From NCBI RefSeq assembly GCF_963678635.1, contig NC_087063.1, positions 41,182,759 to 41,246,758 of the forward strand: a DNA stretch of 64,000 nt, written 5' to 3'. This stretch comes from Symsagittifera roscoffensis. Its lineage: Eukaryota; Xenacoelomorpha; Acoela; Convolutidae. The first letter of the stretch is position 1; every line of letters begins with the position of its first letter. The notes beneath the pieces were generated by a model. It saw nothing but the letters and a program-made list of their open reading frames with translations. It had not been told where the DNA came from and did no database searches. Of this stretch, positions 38,743 through 49,439 are shown in pieces. Position numbers and translations under genes: made by a program.

Positions 38743-39850
38743 ATAGAGAGTTGCAAAAAGTTCGGACAGACAGAATTGATTAAAAAGAGCAACTGTCTAG
38801 ACATCAACGGAAATTAAAACTGAAATAAACATAACGTCGAAAGTTCATAAACCAGAGTTTTGTTCGAAAATTATAACCACGGCGGGCAATTGCATCCAAA
38901 GCGTCGAATAGTAAACCTTGAAAGAGGAAAACTTCTGCTCAGGGTGGCTATTGTTTTTCTGCGATTAGTTTCCCAATTTTAAATGATTTGATCATCTTCA
39001 CTGCCGTTTGTTTTTTTTTTGGTGCGCCCTAATCTGTTTTTTTTTCTGTGTTTCGGTTTCTAACTAATTTTGCTAACTGTTTTACAGTAAAATCTGGATG
39101 TTCATTGCAATATTTAAAAATTAGGCTAGCATAATCTTCGGATATCCAACGGTCTTGCATTTTGAGTTTGGCCTGACAAAAAATTCAAGGTTGTTCGGCT
39201 TCAGATTTTGCATGCAAAAAAGCGTCGAAAAGCACTGATTGCACATTTTAATTAATTCTGTCTGTCCGAACTTTTTGCTACTAATTATAGTAGCAACATA
39301 CAGAATTAATTAAGACATAATTCTCTTTTGGACAGACAGAATTAATTAAGATGAGCAATCAGTTCTTTATGATGTTTTTTTAATATGCAAAGTCTGAAGC
39401 CAAACAACCTTGTCAGATCAAATTCAAAATGTGTGGTTGTCGATTATCCGATGATTATGCTAGCCTAATTTTTAAATACTGCGTTGAAAATCCAGATTTT
39501 ACTATAAAACAGTTAGCAAAGACGAATATCAAGGAGATAAATTCAACAACAACAAATAAAAAGATTGAGCCACCCCTAAAAAGCAAACGGAAGTGAAGAT
39601 GAGTAATTCATTCCAAATTTGGAAAGTGATCGCAGAAAAACATTAGCCACCCTGAGCAGTAATTTTCCTGTTTCAAGGTTTACTATTCGACGCTTTGGAT
39701 GCAATTGCCCGCCGTTGTTATAGGTTTTGCGTGAAAACCCTGCTTTTTGAATTTTCGACGTTATGTTTATTTCAGTGTTAATTTCCGTTGATGTCTAGAC
39801 AGTTGCTCTTTTCAATTAATTCTGTCTGTCCGAACTTTTTGCAGCTCTCT
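38743..39850. mobile_element. Mariner-like foldback element, about 1.1 kb inverted repeat
   Basis: Two arms of about 550 bp (38743-39295 and 39299-39850) are reverse complements over most of their length. Outer ends carry GAGAGTTGCAAAAAGTTCGG and its inverse next to TA. The centre is GCTACTAATTATAGTAGC. Both arms encode, outward-in, the peptide DYASLIFKYC.E.PDFT.KQLAK (minus strand near 39100-39170, plus strand near 39425-39520), resembling the first helix-turn-helix of a Tc1/mariner-type transposase. No catalytic domain remains. Confidence 0.75.
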
Positions 39851-40206
39851 AAACACGTTGTCCGATAATTTTGTTCAAAACTGAAAAAATGTTTTAAAGT
39901 TTGAAGACGTTGTCTGATAAATTTCTGAAAAATTATAGTAGCATATGCAATATCAAAAAAATAGGATTGGTTGACCGCCCGCACCGAGCGCCCATGGATC
40001 ATAATCGATTATAATGTCATAATATTGTCAGCATCTATAAAATGACAAAATAATCGATTATAATCCATTAAAAATGGATTATAATCCTAATATTTTTTAT
40101 CCCAATAAAATCCATTATAATCGATTATAATCGATTATAATGAAATTTTTTCGAGCTGCTATTCATGAAATTTACAATTTTGTTCGAAATTATTTCATTT
40201 CCTGTT

Positions 40207-40279
40207 TAGTGAAGTTGCTACGTGTTATCTTTCATGAAATGTTACATTTCAGGAAAGATAACACGTAGCAACTACACTA
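40207..40279. repeat. Near-perfect 73-nt hairpin
   Basis: Stems TAGTG/CACTA, then a perfect 20-bp stem (40214-40233 with 40253-40272: GTTGCTACGTGTTATCTTTC), then TGAAATG/CATTTCA around a TTA loop. About 32 pairs in all. It lies inside the ATCGAT-palindrome element. Confidence 0.85.
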
Positions 40280-40288
40280 TTTATTATT

Positions 40289-40408
40289 TACCATCCCCCC
40301 ACCCCCCCAGGTTTACTTCCCCATCCCCCCAGTTTATACCCCTCCCCCAGTTTACCCTGCCCCTTTAGTTGGGGAGGGGGGATAAAAAGCTTGAGGGGGC
40401 GAGGGGAC
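40289..40408. repeat. C-rich/G-rich tract
   Basis: Runs such as CCCCCCACCCCCCCAGG and CCCCTCCCCCAG are followed by GGGGAGGGGGG and GAGGGGGCGAGGGG. The C-rich and G-rich halves could pair or form quadruplex/i-motif structures. Confidence 0.6.
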
Positions 40409-40803
40409 GAAGTTGAGACATGGCATTTAGTAAAAGACAGGGCATAAATTCTGCAAACTTCTCGCAAAATTCGCAAAATTTTGCAAAAATAATCGAATTT
40501 AGTTCTAAAAATGAAATGGATTATAATCAATTATAATGGATTATAATGGATTTTCATTTCAAAATAATCGATTGTAATGGATTATCTTGGCAAAAATAAT
40601 CGATTTCAGTGACAAAAATAATGGATTATAATCGATTATAATGGATTATAATGGATTATTTTTGTTCAGAAATAATCGATTATAATGGCTATATAATCAA
40701 TTTCGTGGTCTGATTTTTACATCCGTAATGGATTATAATCAATTATTTTTGTCTCGGAAATCCATTATAATCGATTAGAATCCATGGGCGCTCGGTGCGG
40801 GCG

Positions 40804-41504
40804 ATAAAAATGTAATCTGTCTGAAAAATCTGCGTTTCATGCAAACTTTTTCACAAAGTTTCTGTTGGTTTTTTCTTATTTCTGTCAGTTTGAAATAAAG
40901 GCCTTATTTTTTGCTTTGAGCTCGCTAAAAACTAACGCAAATGCGAGCAATTGATTTAAATACGGAAGCTGCATATTTCGAGCAGAGCCATAGAATTTGT
41001 TTTTACAAGAAACTAGATATTGAATACAGTGTATAACGCAGTGCATGTGGTGGTGTAAATGTAGTTGTATGCGTTGTGTTGTGAGCATATGGTGTGTGTA
41101 GTATATAAAACAAATGAATGTTATTGACTACGTTGTATTTTCATGCGTTCTAAAGGTTCAACATATAACCAGTTGCAGGTCAAGTAAAATACAAACTTGA
41201 TGCTCGTCTGGAAATACGTCTCTCTAGAATTCCAAGCCCTAAAAAGAGCCCAAGAGCCAAAACTGTACCAAAGATGCTCAAGTTAAAAATTTTTCTTACT
41301 CCGTACTTCGGGAATTAAAGTTTTCGGGATAAGGAGGTTCAAATTTGAAGAAAAAAAAACGTACAATGACATTTTTACAGGATGCATACAAGACTGAATA
41401 AAGGTATCCAAAGTTTGAAGTTCATGTCACAAGTTGAAAATTTATCAACCATCAAATACTGAAAAATACTGAAACCACCAGCGAATTCATGGCTGCCTAC
41501 ACAA
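40804..41504. other. AT-rich stretch, no recognised feature
   Basis: Neither strand gives a convincing protein, RNA gene or repeat end. Confidence 0.45.
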
Positions 41505-41856
41505 AAAGTCCCCCCTTTGCACTATTTTGCGATATCCATTTTTGGCTGACGAACCCTAAAACTTTTCTAAAGGCGCCAAAATATACTCATTTTGAGGCGG
41601 GAGCGCGCGCCGAAAAAACGCGATTTTTGGTCAAAAATTTTCAAAAAGTCCCTAGTAACCCCTTTTTAGGCCTGTTTTTTCAAAAATTTTCCTGCGGCGC
41701 AGAAAATTTTGTCAAAATGGGGTCTTGATTTGGGAGAGCTCAGAAAATCAATTTGGTCAAGCGCTACAAAAGGGTCGACAAAATTTTCGAAATTTTTTTT
41801 GAAAACCCACCCCCCCCCCCCCCCCGAGAAAATTCTAAATCCTAGATCCGCCCCTA
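41505..41856 (+). mobile_element. hAT-like MITE, copy 4, 5'-truncated
   Basis: Matches copy 2 in order: AAAAGTCCCCCCTTTGCAC, CCATTTTTGGCTGACG, GGCGGGAGCGCGCGCC, then a long C-run and CCTAGATCCGCCCCT at the right end. The left terminus is absent. Confidence 0.8.
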
Positions 41857-41934
41857 ACTGAAGCCAAAGCTGGCTTCTGAAATATATTAAAATGTGTTAA
41901 CTGCCTGAAAAAAATTAAATAAGCTTGGACGACG

Positions 41935-42150
41935 ATTGGTGGCAGGCGATAATTCGCAACAGGCCACAAGTCGTAACAGGCGACAATTGGTTACAGATGA
42001 CACTTCGTAGCAAAGCATTGGTAAAAAGGATACGCTTGCTCCACTTCGATTCGGAATACTGCGATGATTCAGTGTTCCCGCTTAATGTACTGAAATGGAT
42101 TGTCGCCTGTTACAAAGTTTCGCCTGATAAGAATTGTCACCTTAAGGTTA
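41935..42150. repeat. Short inverted-repeat element
   Basis: GTAACAGGCGACAAT (41973-41987) is perfectly inverted at 42099-42113. Related GGCGATAATTCGCAACAGGC and TTTCGCCTGATAAGAATTG blocks lie outside them. Small, non-coding, MITE-like. Confidence 0.55.
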
Positions 42151-42837
42151 AATAGACATAAATGCCATAAAGCCGTCCGTTTTGTTGTTCATATTACTTG
42201 TTAATGTAAATCAGCTAGATAATTATGGAATGCAGCCGTATGTTTGCTTTCTTTTTTGATCTACCTCAAACTTCTGGTCTAATTCAATCCATTTCTTGGT
42301 ACATATTTAATTCAATTCAAAATTTTGACATGATATTTTTATCTAACCAGCCAGAATTTGTTTTCATCTATAACTTGAATTTTTCCATTATTTTTTGTTT
42401 GTTTTTTGTTGGTTTTTGTTTTTCAGTCAATCAAACTATCAAGATCAGAGGACGCGACATCTATTGATTTTTTTCAATGACACAAACATTTACAACCTAG
42501 TTTATAAAACGGTTCAAACTGTGAAAACGTTCGCAATTTGCCAAATGCCACCTTGTTGAAGGCATGTCAAAACTAAGAATTTAAAATCCCAAATTTTGTA
42601 GACGTTCATTTGAAATGATCAAAAAACAGTTCTTAACATTTATCATTGTTAGTATTTAACATTTTTTATGCTTAACATTTATTTTTCATTTCTTCATTTT
42701 GAAAACTTGTTTGGTCTTTTTGTTCAAGCTTGGCGGTCTTTGTTTTGTGCGCAACGAAAATATATTTCAACATGTTTTGTCATATGCAGCTGTTAGTTAT
42801 ATGCAACTATTTATGCTTCTTGTATTTGTTCTAATTT
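42151..42837. other. AT-rich stretch, no recognised feature
   Basis: No gene or clear repeat boundary before repeat R copy 3. Confidence 0.45.
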
Positions 42838-43345
42838 TTGTAACGACATTAATGGAAGATTTGTTCTTGGTTGGTTTTTTTCTTCAGACAAAGTTCGAAC
42901 TTTTAACTAGCCATGTTTGACGGAGCATTTTTTAATACCAATCAAGGATATTTTTGTTGTGGGCTTAAATTTGAAACAATAAATCACCTGTAATCTTTTT
43001 TCATAAAGTAAGGGGGTTCAAAGATAGCCATGTTGGCCAATTTGGGACAATTAACATGCGATATATTTCGCGCTAGCAACCGGTAAGCGGAGAATTATTT
43101 CGTCTTATAAATCGTTCCAAATTGGTTGAAGAAAGCTTGTTTGCCATAATTGATTTGTTACTAGGAGCGCAATTCCTCACTTTGTACTTTGAATGGCGTG
43201 TGGAGAATGATTTAAATGGCGTGTGGAGAAAAATTTCAAATTAAAAAAAAAAGTTTTTCATTTTATTTTATTACATTTAATTTTTTTGAGTGTTATTACA
43301 GCTTTATAGACCTTTAAAGGCAGTCAGAACATTCAAAGCAGTCTT
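42838..43345 (+). repeat. Dispersed repeat R, copy 3
   Basis: TTCTTCAGACAAAGTTCGAAC, GGTTCAAAGATAGCCATGTT, CAATTTGGGACAATTAACAT, CGTTCCAAATTGGTTGAAG and AAGGCAGTCAGAACATTCAA occur in the family's order, with CACTTTGTACTTTGAATGGC before the last block. Confidence 0.8.
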
Positions 43346-43599
43346 GTTTTAAAGATGCTCACCACAGTTTTATAGCCGAACAATCACGCCACGAACGGCT
43401 GGAAAAATGCTTTTCATTGTTCTAAAAATCAATCGGGTAGAAGATGGAAAAATTAATTAAGTTATTAATGCAATTTGTTCAAAACGATGTTCTGTGAAAT
43501 GAAACTGAATGATTTCGCAAATTCATAGAAAATAAAGTCACACTAAGTTTTTTAATGCCTAATCATTGAACTAGTTAGTTTTTTTTTCAGTTTTATAGC

Positions 43600-44155
43600 G
43601 AAGTCAACCCATGATTTTTTGTTCCGACTTTCGTAACGAAAGTGACAAATTAATTGTGCTCTGGTTGTTTTTTTTCTTCTGACAAATTTCGGTTTTTTGA
43701 CTAGCCAATTTTGACAAAACGAATTTTGTTTATATCATTAATAAAGTTTTGTTGTTTTGAACTAAAATTTGAAAAAAAAATCTTTCACCTTTGATCATTT
43801 TTTCGTTAAGTTATGGGGGTTCAAAGATTGCCATTTTGGCCAATATGGGATATTTAACGCGAGATAGATTTCGCGCTATTAAAGCGTAAGCAGAGAATTA
43901 GTATCTTCTAGAAACCGTTCCATATTGGTTGAAGGCAGCTTATTTGCCATAATTGGTTTGTTACTAGGAACGAAATTTATCACTTTGTACTTCATATAGC
44001 GTGTGCCGGATAATTTTCACAAAAAATCTCAAATTCTGAAAAAAAATCTTTTTCTTATTACATATAATTTTTAAATGTTATTATAACTGCTCCATAGACC
44101 CCAAAAGGCAGTCCGAACATTCATGACTTCGCCCTGATACGAGTAGTCTTGTTTT
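43600..44155 (+). repeat. Dispersed repeat R, copy 4
   Basis: TTCTTCTGACAAATTTCGG, GGTTCAAAGATTGCCATTTT, GGTTGAAGGCAGCTTATTTG, CACTTTGTACTTCATATAGC and AAGGCAGTCCGAACATTCAT match copies 1 and 3. It lies head-to-tail with copy 3, about 250 bp apart. Confidence 0.8.
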
Positions 44156-45192
44156 CTAGAAAGTCTTTTTGCATAAAAATAAGAATGGATTCTACAGATG
44201 TTTTACAAGTTTTTTAGAGCTTGAGTTTCACTCAGAACAGCCGGTTACCTTGATTTTGTTCAAATAACGTTTGATTTCTTGCTCAACATGAAGCTTAAAA
44301 GACTAAAAGGTTTATAAAAGGCTCCGAATTCACTCAAGTTTGAAACGAGGCAATTTTTTTTAGTTTAGGTAGTGTGCGAGGAGATGCAAAATTATCTCTT
44401 TTTTTTGTTTTTTTTTCTCGCAAAATTACTACTCCATTGTTAATAAAGTTAGTCGAAACATTTAGGGTATACGTAAATATGGAAAACAAAAGATTCCGTA
44501 TAATTTTTACGCTAAGTTCAACTCCACGACTTTTTTGTAGCTATTTTCTAGTTTTTGGCGAAATCTGGTGTTTTAAATTTTTAAGAGGGTTAGAAGAAAC
44601 AGAATTTTTTAGGAAAAGTGTATCTTTCGATACAGTTGAGATCAAATTTTGGCTTCAAAACTACCAATTTTTTGTACTTCATAGATTTATGCGGATGAGG
44701 ATTTATGAGGATTCATGTGGTAGTTAATAATGACCCTAATCAAAATATTCAAAAAAACTCAACTCAAACAATATTTTTTTACATTAAAAAAAATTCTGAT
44801 TTTTAAGTCTTTTTTTGAAAAAACTGTTGTCAAATTTGCCTACTTTACTATGAATGTCTAAAAGGCCGTTATATTCAGATCCTTTTATCACATCACTCAG
44901 AAAAAAAACCACCCTTTTTCAAAAGATTTACGTGTCTTAAATTTGATACAATGGATGATTAAATGTAAGTTTGATACAAGTTCGGTTTAACAAAGTATGT
45001 TCTAATCATAATAATCTTTGCTATTTATTTTTCAAAGTGCTTGGTCAATCTTAGTGTTGACATGCCATAAACTCTTGTTAAAACTGATTATTTGAGAACT
45101 CAGAAATTTAATTCAAAGCTCATTTAAAAATAAATTCCAAGCTATGATCTTTTGAAAACAAAAATTACAATATTATGGACAACACAGGGCTG
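44156..45192. other. AT-rich stretch downstream of the sulfotransferase
   Basis: An open frame at 44374-44727 has no family signature and F/K-rich, AT-driven composition; it is not called as a gene. Nothing else is recognised. Confidence 0.45.
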
Positions 45193-45198
45193 TTTATT
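45193..45198 (-). terminator. Polyadenylation signal of the sulfotransferase gene
   Basis: A perfect AATAAA on the minus strand only a few bases after the TAA stop, implying a very short 3' UTR. Confidence 0.6.
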
Positions 45199-45202
45199 TG
45201 CA

Positions 45203-46252
45203 TTAAACATCGGCTCCCAAAGTCCAGTTATAATTTACACCTGCTAGTCTCCAGAATGTTTCGAGATCCTTCTCAAATATGCCTTTGAGGATCGTTTTAG
45301 CGGCGGGTGTCAACTGTTGAGGGTACGCAGCGTGACCTCTATTGCTGGGAAAGCAGAATTTTGTGGGGTTGTAACAATAGAACCCTTTGTCATCGTTGAA
45401 ACCAAAATCTTCTTCTTTAAACGCGTGTTTAATTCCCAGAAAATTTTCAACTTCTTTCAAAGCACTTGTAGGATTTTCCTTTGCAAACTTTTCTCCGTCT
45501 AAAACCAAAAACTGATCTCGTCTGAAGTATTTCAGCCATCTTTCGAAATGTTGGCCAAAAAGCGAGCTATATATATATTTGGACTTTTCAGCAAGAATTT
45601 CCGTGGTCAGATTTTTAAGCTCAGTCCGACCGTGTGCTTTTGAATGAAAAGCGTGTGAAATCGATCTACGAATTGGGTCTCGCACTATCAGAATTAGTTT
45701 CAGTTCGACAACCAGGAACTTCTGGTATTCCAGAACTAGCCCTGGTGACTTTTGTACTGTGAAATAGTTGGGCGTTTTTTCAATTGTAATCTGGTTGCTG
45801 TATGATTTGGGCATTTTTTTCAAGTACTTTTCGTAGTTTCTGCCGTTGGCTGTTTTGTCAAAGTAGTGTAACTCGCGTTCGGGTCCGACAATGTCAGGGT
45901 GGAATTTGAGAAACTGCCGAAGAGAAGTAGTTCCGCTCTTTTGGGAACCTATAATTAGAACGGTGGGGTAGCGTTTCTTTCTCTTCTTGTCAGCTGGGTA
46001 CTGGAACGAATAGTCTTCTTCATCGTCTTCGTCTTCATCTTCGCCTTCTTCGTCAAGTTCATTTTGATAATCATGAGGTTGGCCTTCTTCATCAAGTTCA
46101 TTTTGATTATCACGAGGTGTGCCGAATCGGTCAAAAGTTTCCCGCTCATTGGTATCCAAATTGTTTTCACTGCCTTTGGAAAATAAGAAAATATAAGCCC
46201 ATACAAAAAGAATGAACGCTAATATTGCCAATTGAGTGTTTCTTCGCACCAT
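45203..46252 (-). CDS. HS3ST: Heparan sulfate 3-O-sulfotransferase-like Golgi enzyme
   Basis: Single exon, 349 residues. It begins with a short basic tail and one membrane helix (residues 7-25, QLAILAFILFVWAYIFLFS), a type II Golgi layout. A very acidic stem follows with a duplicated QNELDEEG (residues 50-70, then a D/E run to 80). The PAPS 5'-phosphosulfate loop is IIGSQKSGTTSLRQFL (100-115). PERELHYFD (124-132) holds the likely catalytic Glu. RDPIRRSISHAF (191-202) is the 3'-phosphate site. C293 and C300 fit the conserved disulfide loop near the C-terminus (KGFYCYNPTKFC). The family transfers sulfate from PAPS to heparan sulfate glucosamine. Another carbohydrate sulfotransferase of the same fold is possible; acceptor specificity cannot be read from the sequence. 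Confidence 0.85.
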   Translation of the reverse strand: MVRRNTQLAILAFILFVWAYIFLFSKGSENNLDTNERETFDRFGTPRDNQNELDEEGQPHDYQNELDEEGEDEDEDDEEDYSFQYPADKKRKKRYPTVLIIGSQKSGTTSLRQFLKFHPDIVGPERELHYFDKTANGRNYEKYLKKMPKSYSNQITIEKTPNYFTVQKSPGLVLEYQKFLVVELKLILIVRDPIRRSISHAFHSKAHGRTELKNLTTEILAEKSKYIYSSLFGQHFERWLKYFRRDQFLVLDGEKFAKENPTSALKEVENFLGIKHAFKEEDFGFNDDKGFYCYNPTKFCFPSNRGHAAYPQQLTPAAKTILKGIFEKDLETFWRLAGVNYNWTLGADV

Positions 46253-48498
46253 TGTATATTAATTTATAAACTGCGCCTCAATCAAGTTTAACTCGTGTAC
46301 TACGCTTTCAGATTTGTTTTCTGTTTTCATCTGGCTTATTGCAGCTAATTTTGTTCTAACATGTTTGGTCGCCGAAAAAAGTTCTATATAAAAACTTTAA
46401 CCGTTTTTTGTGTTCATACCATTTTAATGTTGAATCTGCGAACAACACTTACCGGACTTAATTTTGATTAGCTTAGTTAAAATGCGTTTAGATATATGAA
46501 AACAGAAGAAAAAAAGCTGGCCTGAGAACTTCAAGTTCTGGTTGTTTTGTGACTGTAGTTCGCTGGAAAATAGTTGAAGTATCATTTGCTAATCCATGCG
46601 CAAGTTATGTTTTCGAAAATTATCACCTTATTGATTTTATACAGACCATTCAAAAAAAATCTATTTCAACGGCCATAAAACTTGAATGTTTTTATGAATC
46701 ACCCTTTTCGCTCATTGTGACAAACTGCAAGTCGTTTCAACGGGGAGGCAGCCAATGTTTCAGGCTCAACACCAACTCAAATTTCTACATCCATTTTCAG
46801 TTGACTGGATCGATTAGGTGTTCAATAATGGTCACACAAATGCCTGCTAAACAATTCATGATAGAAGCTAAGCAAAAAAATCTTTCAGTTTCTTTCACGA
46901 GCAGAAAATTTTTTAAACTGTTTTTACAGATTCTTTTTGAGAGTGCGAGATTTCATTTTGAAGAAATTCAAAAAAGTGAGTGTATTTTTAGGCTACAGGG
47001 ATGTCTTTTGTGTTTTTCTTTTTAACGTAACTTAATAGTGTCTCTTATAAGTACTCAGTCATCCACACTCATCGCACCTATTTTTAATGTGGTTCAATAA
47101 GTGTGTTTTTTTTATTAGATCAAGTTTCTAACCATATTTCACAGCCAGAGAGAAAAGAATTTGCCACCAACCTACTAATGTAGACAGTACGGGTTAGAAA
47201 TAATATGATTTAAAAAATTAAAACTGAATTGTCAAGACTTTAATCTTCAGTGATCGAAAAAATTCTTTTGAACTTCGGAATTTTGTTCTGCTGAAGATTG
47301 AGAATTCTCAAATCGCTATATGCGCTGTTTTTTGTCACGAGAACCAATTTCGGTTTAAAATAAATTTTCGATTTAAAATAAATAAAGGCGTTTTTGGTCA
47401 AACGTCTAAATGTTTTGTGCAATAGCTTTCTTTGTAGGAGTTTTCGATCTGGCCTTAACACAATGCAAATTTTAGTAAACTCAAAAATCTTCCTCAAACT
47501 GCCTTGAAGTGAGTCAAAACTTTTACATCTCCAAAAAAGAGCAATCGTCTTATTTAAACTGTTTTGAACACCAAACAACAATTTCAAAAACTTGGCTTCA
47601 ACTTCAAGGCAGGTGTATAGTCTCAAATGCAGGGGTATTTCAAAAATCAAGAAGCCGTCCAATGACTTTGTAACTAATTATGTTTTAATGTGCTGGTGAA
47701 CTAAATTGCTCCGGCCAAACAATTAATTTGAATTGACGTGAGTGAACTAAATGGTTCAAATTGAATGCTAAAGGTAGGAAAACTTTTAAAAACAATTAAT
47801 TTTCCATTTTTTAGTTTTCCTATCTGTTTCGTGCCAAAAAAACTTGAAATATGTAATCACACAATCAAATTTTTTAAGGTAGTCTTGATCTCAGTAGTCA
47901 ACATCAAAATGTCTGTTTTTTTTGGTAGCCTTCAAAATTCTAATGAGCCCTACGGGTTTAAATGCGCCTTCACTTCCACAAATCATCTGTTATAATTTAC
48001 TTTTGTTTTGAGAATTTGAGAATTGCTGAATGCTTCTTTACAATATGTCAGCCATAGTTAAAATTTGTCCGTAAACTTATCTGAGGAAATTTTTTTGACT
48101 GTCGGCTTTTCTCTCGGTCTGAAAAATTTTGCTGACATGACAAATGAAAAAATTTTTGAACCTACAGAACCGATACTTTTACGAGCAGCAACCTACTCAA
48201 CGTCTTTTGTGGCCTAATTTGAAGGAATATTATGATCGGGTTTGTTTTTTTCTCCAGACAATTACAATTTTTTAATTAAAACTTCTGAGGAAAGTTGTAA
48301 TAAATGGAACCAGATCTAAACTATTATTTTTCATTGGTTAATATTATGATATTTTATCTCTATAAAATATTAAATACTAACCAATCTTACTCCATCAAAC
48401 TAACAACCCACTTATTTGTAAGTGTTGAAACTACTTGTAGTTTCAACACCAGAACAATTTGAATTAAGCTTAGAATACAGTTGTTCTCATTCTGGAAC
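46253..48498. other. Upstream flank of the sulfotransferase, no gene supported
   Basis: Open frames at 46549-47025 (plus, 158 residues) and 47240-47662 (minus, 140 residues) are the longest here. Both have AT-driven composition and no recognisable domain, signal peptide or repeat, so neither is called. A fragment near 48180-48280 (TTTTTTTCTCCAGACAATT) faintly recalls repeat R. Confidence 0.45.
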
Positions 48499-48806
48499 TA
48501 ACTCGCATAAACCGGTGTACACTAGATCTATTTAGACCTATTGTGTGCACTAGATCTATTGAGACTGATAAAAACATAAAAACAACACTTGTCGTTTTCC
48601 GTAAATCAGCTGTAAATTAAATCACATCTTGAAAAAATATTTATTGAATATAAAATACAAAAATTAGTTAGTATAAATCATACATCGTTAATATATATGA
48701 TTCATCTCTTCAGCCCAGCTTCATCACCTAAAACATAACAGCATTTCTTAAAAACTAACAATCATCAAAACTAAAACTCAACCTTAACCTTTTATCAATA
48801 AACTAT

Positions 48807-48954
48807 CAAGGCTTATCCTTGTTTTCACTTAAGTAATTTCCTTCTAAATAACAGATCATCAAGGCTTCCCTTGTATCTTTAAATTAAGTTAAGCTATATC
48901 TAAATTTATAAATTTCTCAAAATCTAAATTTCTGATCGTCAAGGCCTATCCTTG
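48807..48954 (+). repeat. Three CAAGG/CCTTG hairpins
   Basis: CAAGGCTTATCCTTG (48807-48821), CAAGGCTTCCCTTG (48860-48873) and CAAGGCCTATCCTTG (48940-48954) are small stem-loops about 50-80 bp apart. They lie ahead of the gag-like region. The same set recurs in unit 2, beginning at 56490. Confidence 0.65.
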
Positions 48955-49439
48955 GATCAAATAGAACAGTTTTGTTCTCCCCCTCCCAATTTAATTATTG
49001 TCTAACGACCTCAAACGTCAATTCTCTACCCAACCCTTATCAAAGACCCAGAATTAACAGAAATTTTTCACAAAAACTAACCATTTTAATTAGGATAGAC
49101 AGTGAAGAATCTCGGTTACTCATCCTTCACTTGATCTACTTCCTCTTTGATGACCCAGGCTAAAACACTTAAACTTAGTACGTCATAAAATAGTATCTAA
49201 CGAACTAATGCGTTCTTATTATACCTGAACGTTGTGGATCGATGTACTATTCTCCAACCCTTGATCACAAAACACAACCCCTAAGTAAGATTAGGTAGGT
49301 CTATCTTAGCTTAGAATTAGTCACGAGAAAGTAAAAATCATTCTCAGGAATCGATATACGCTTTTCTCTCCAACCCAACATTACGAGCCAAGTTAAGTTA
49401 ACCACAAAAAATTGTAAGACTTAACAGTTTAAGACATTA

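Larger units (their letters stand above)
39976..40803. mobile_element. Inverted-repeat element filled with TAATCGATTA palindromes
   Basis: The left end CGCCCGCACCGAGCGCCCAT is repeated in inverse at 40783-40803 (ATGGGCGCTCGGTGCGGGCG). Both flanks inside hold many copies of GGATTATAATCGATTATAAT and its halves (39996-40140 and 40515-40785). The middle holds a long hairpin and a C-rich tract. No target duplication was found and no transposase resemblance is seen. Confidence 0.75.

Noticed and set aside
44374-44727. 117-residue gene
   Set aside because: Only Phe/Lys-rich AT-coded sequence; no family feature.
46549-47662. Two small genes (158 residues plus, 140 residues minus)
   Set aside because: No recognisable motif, AT-driven composition and no supporting splice or polyadenylation context.
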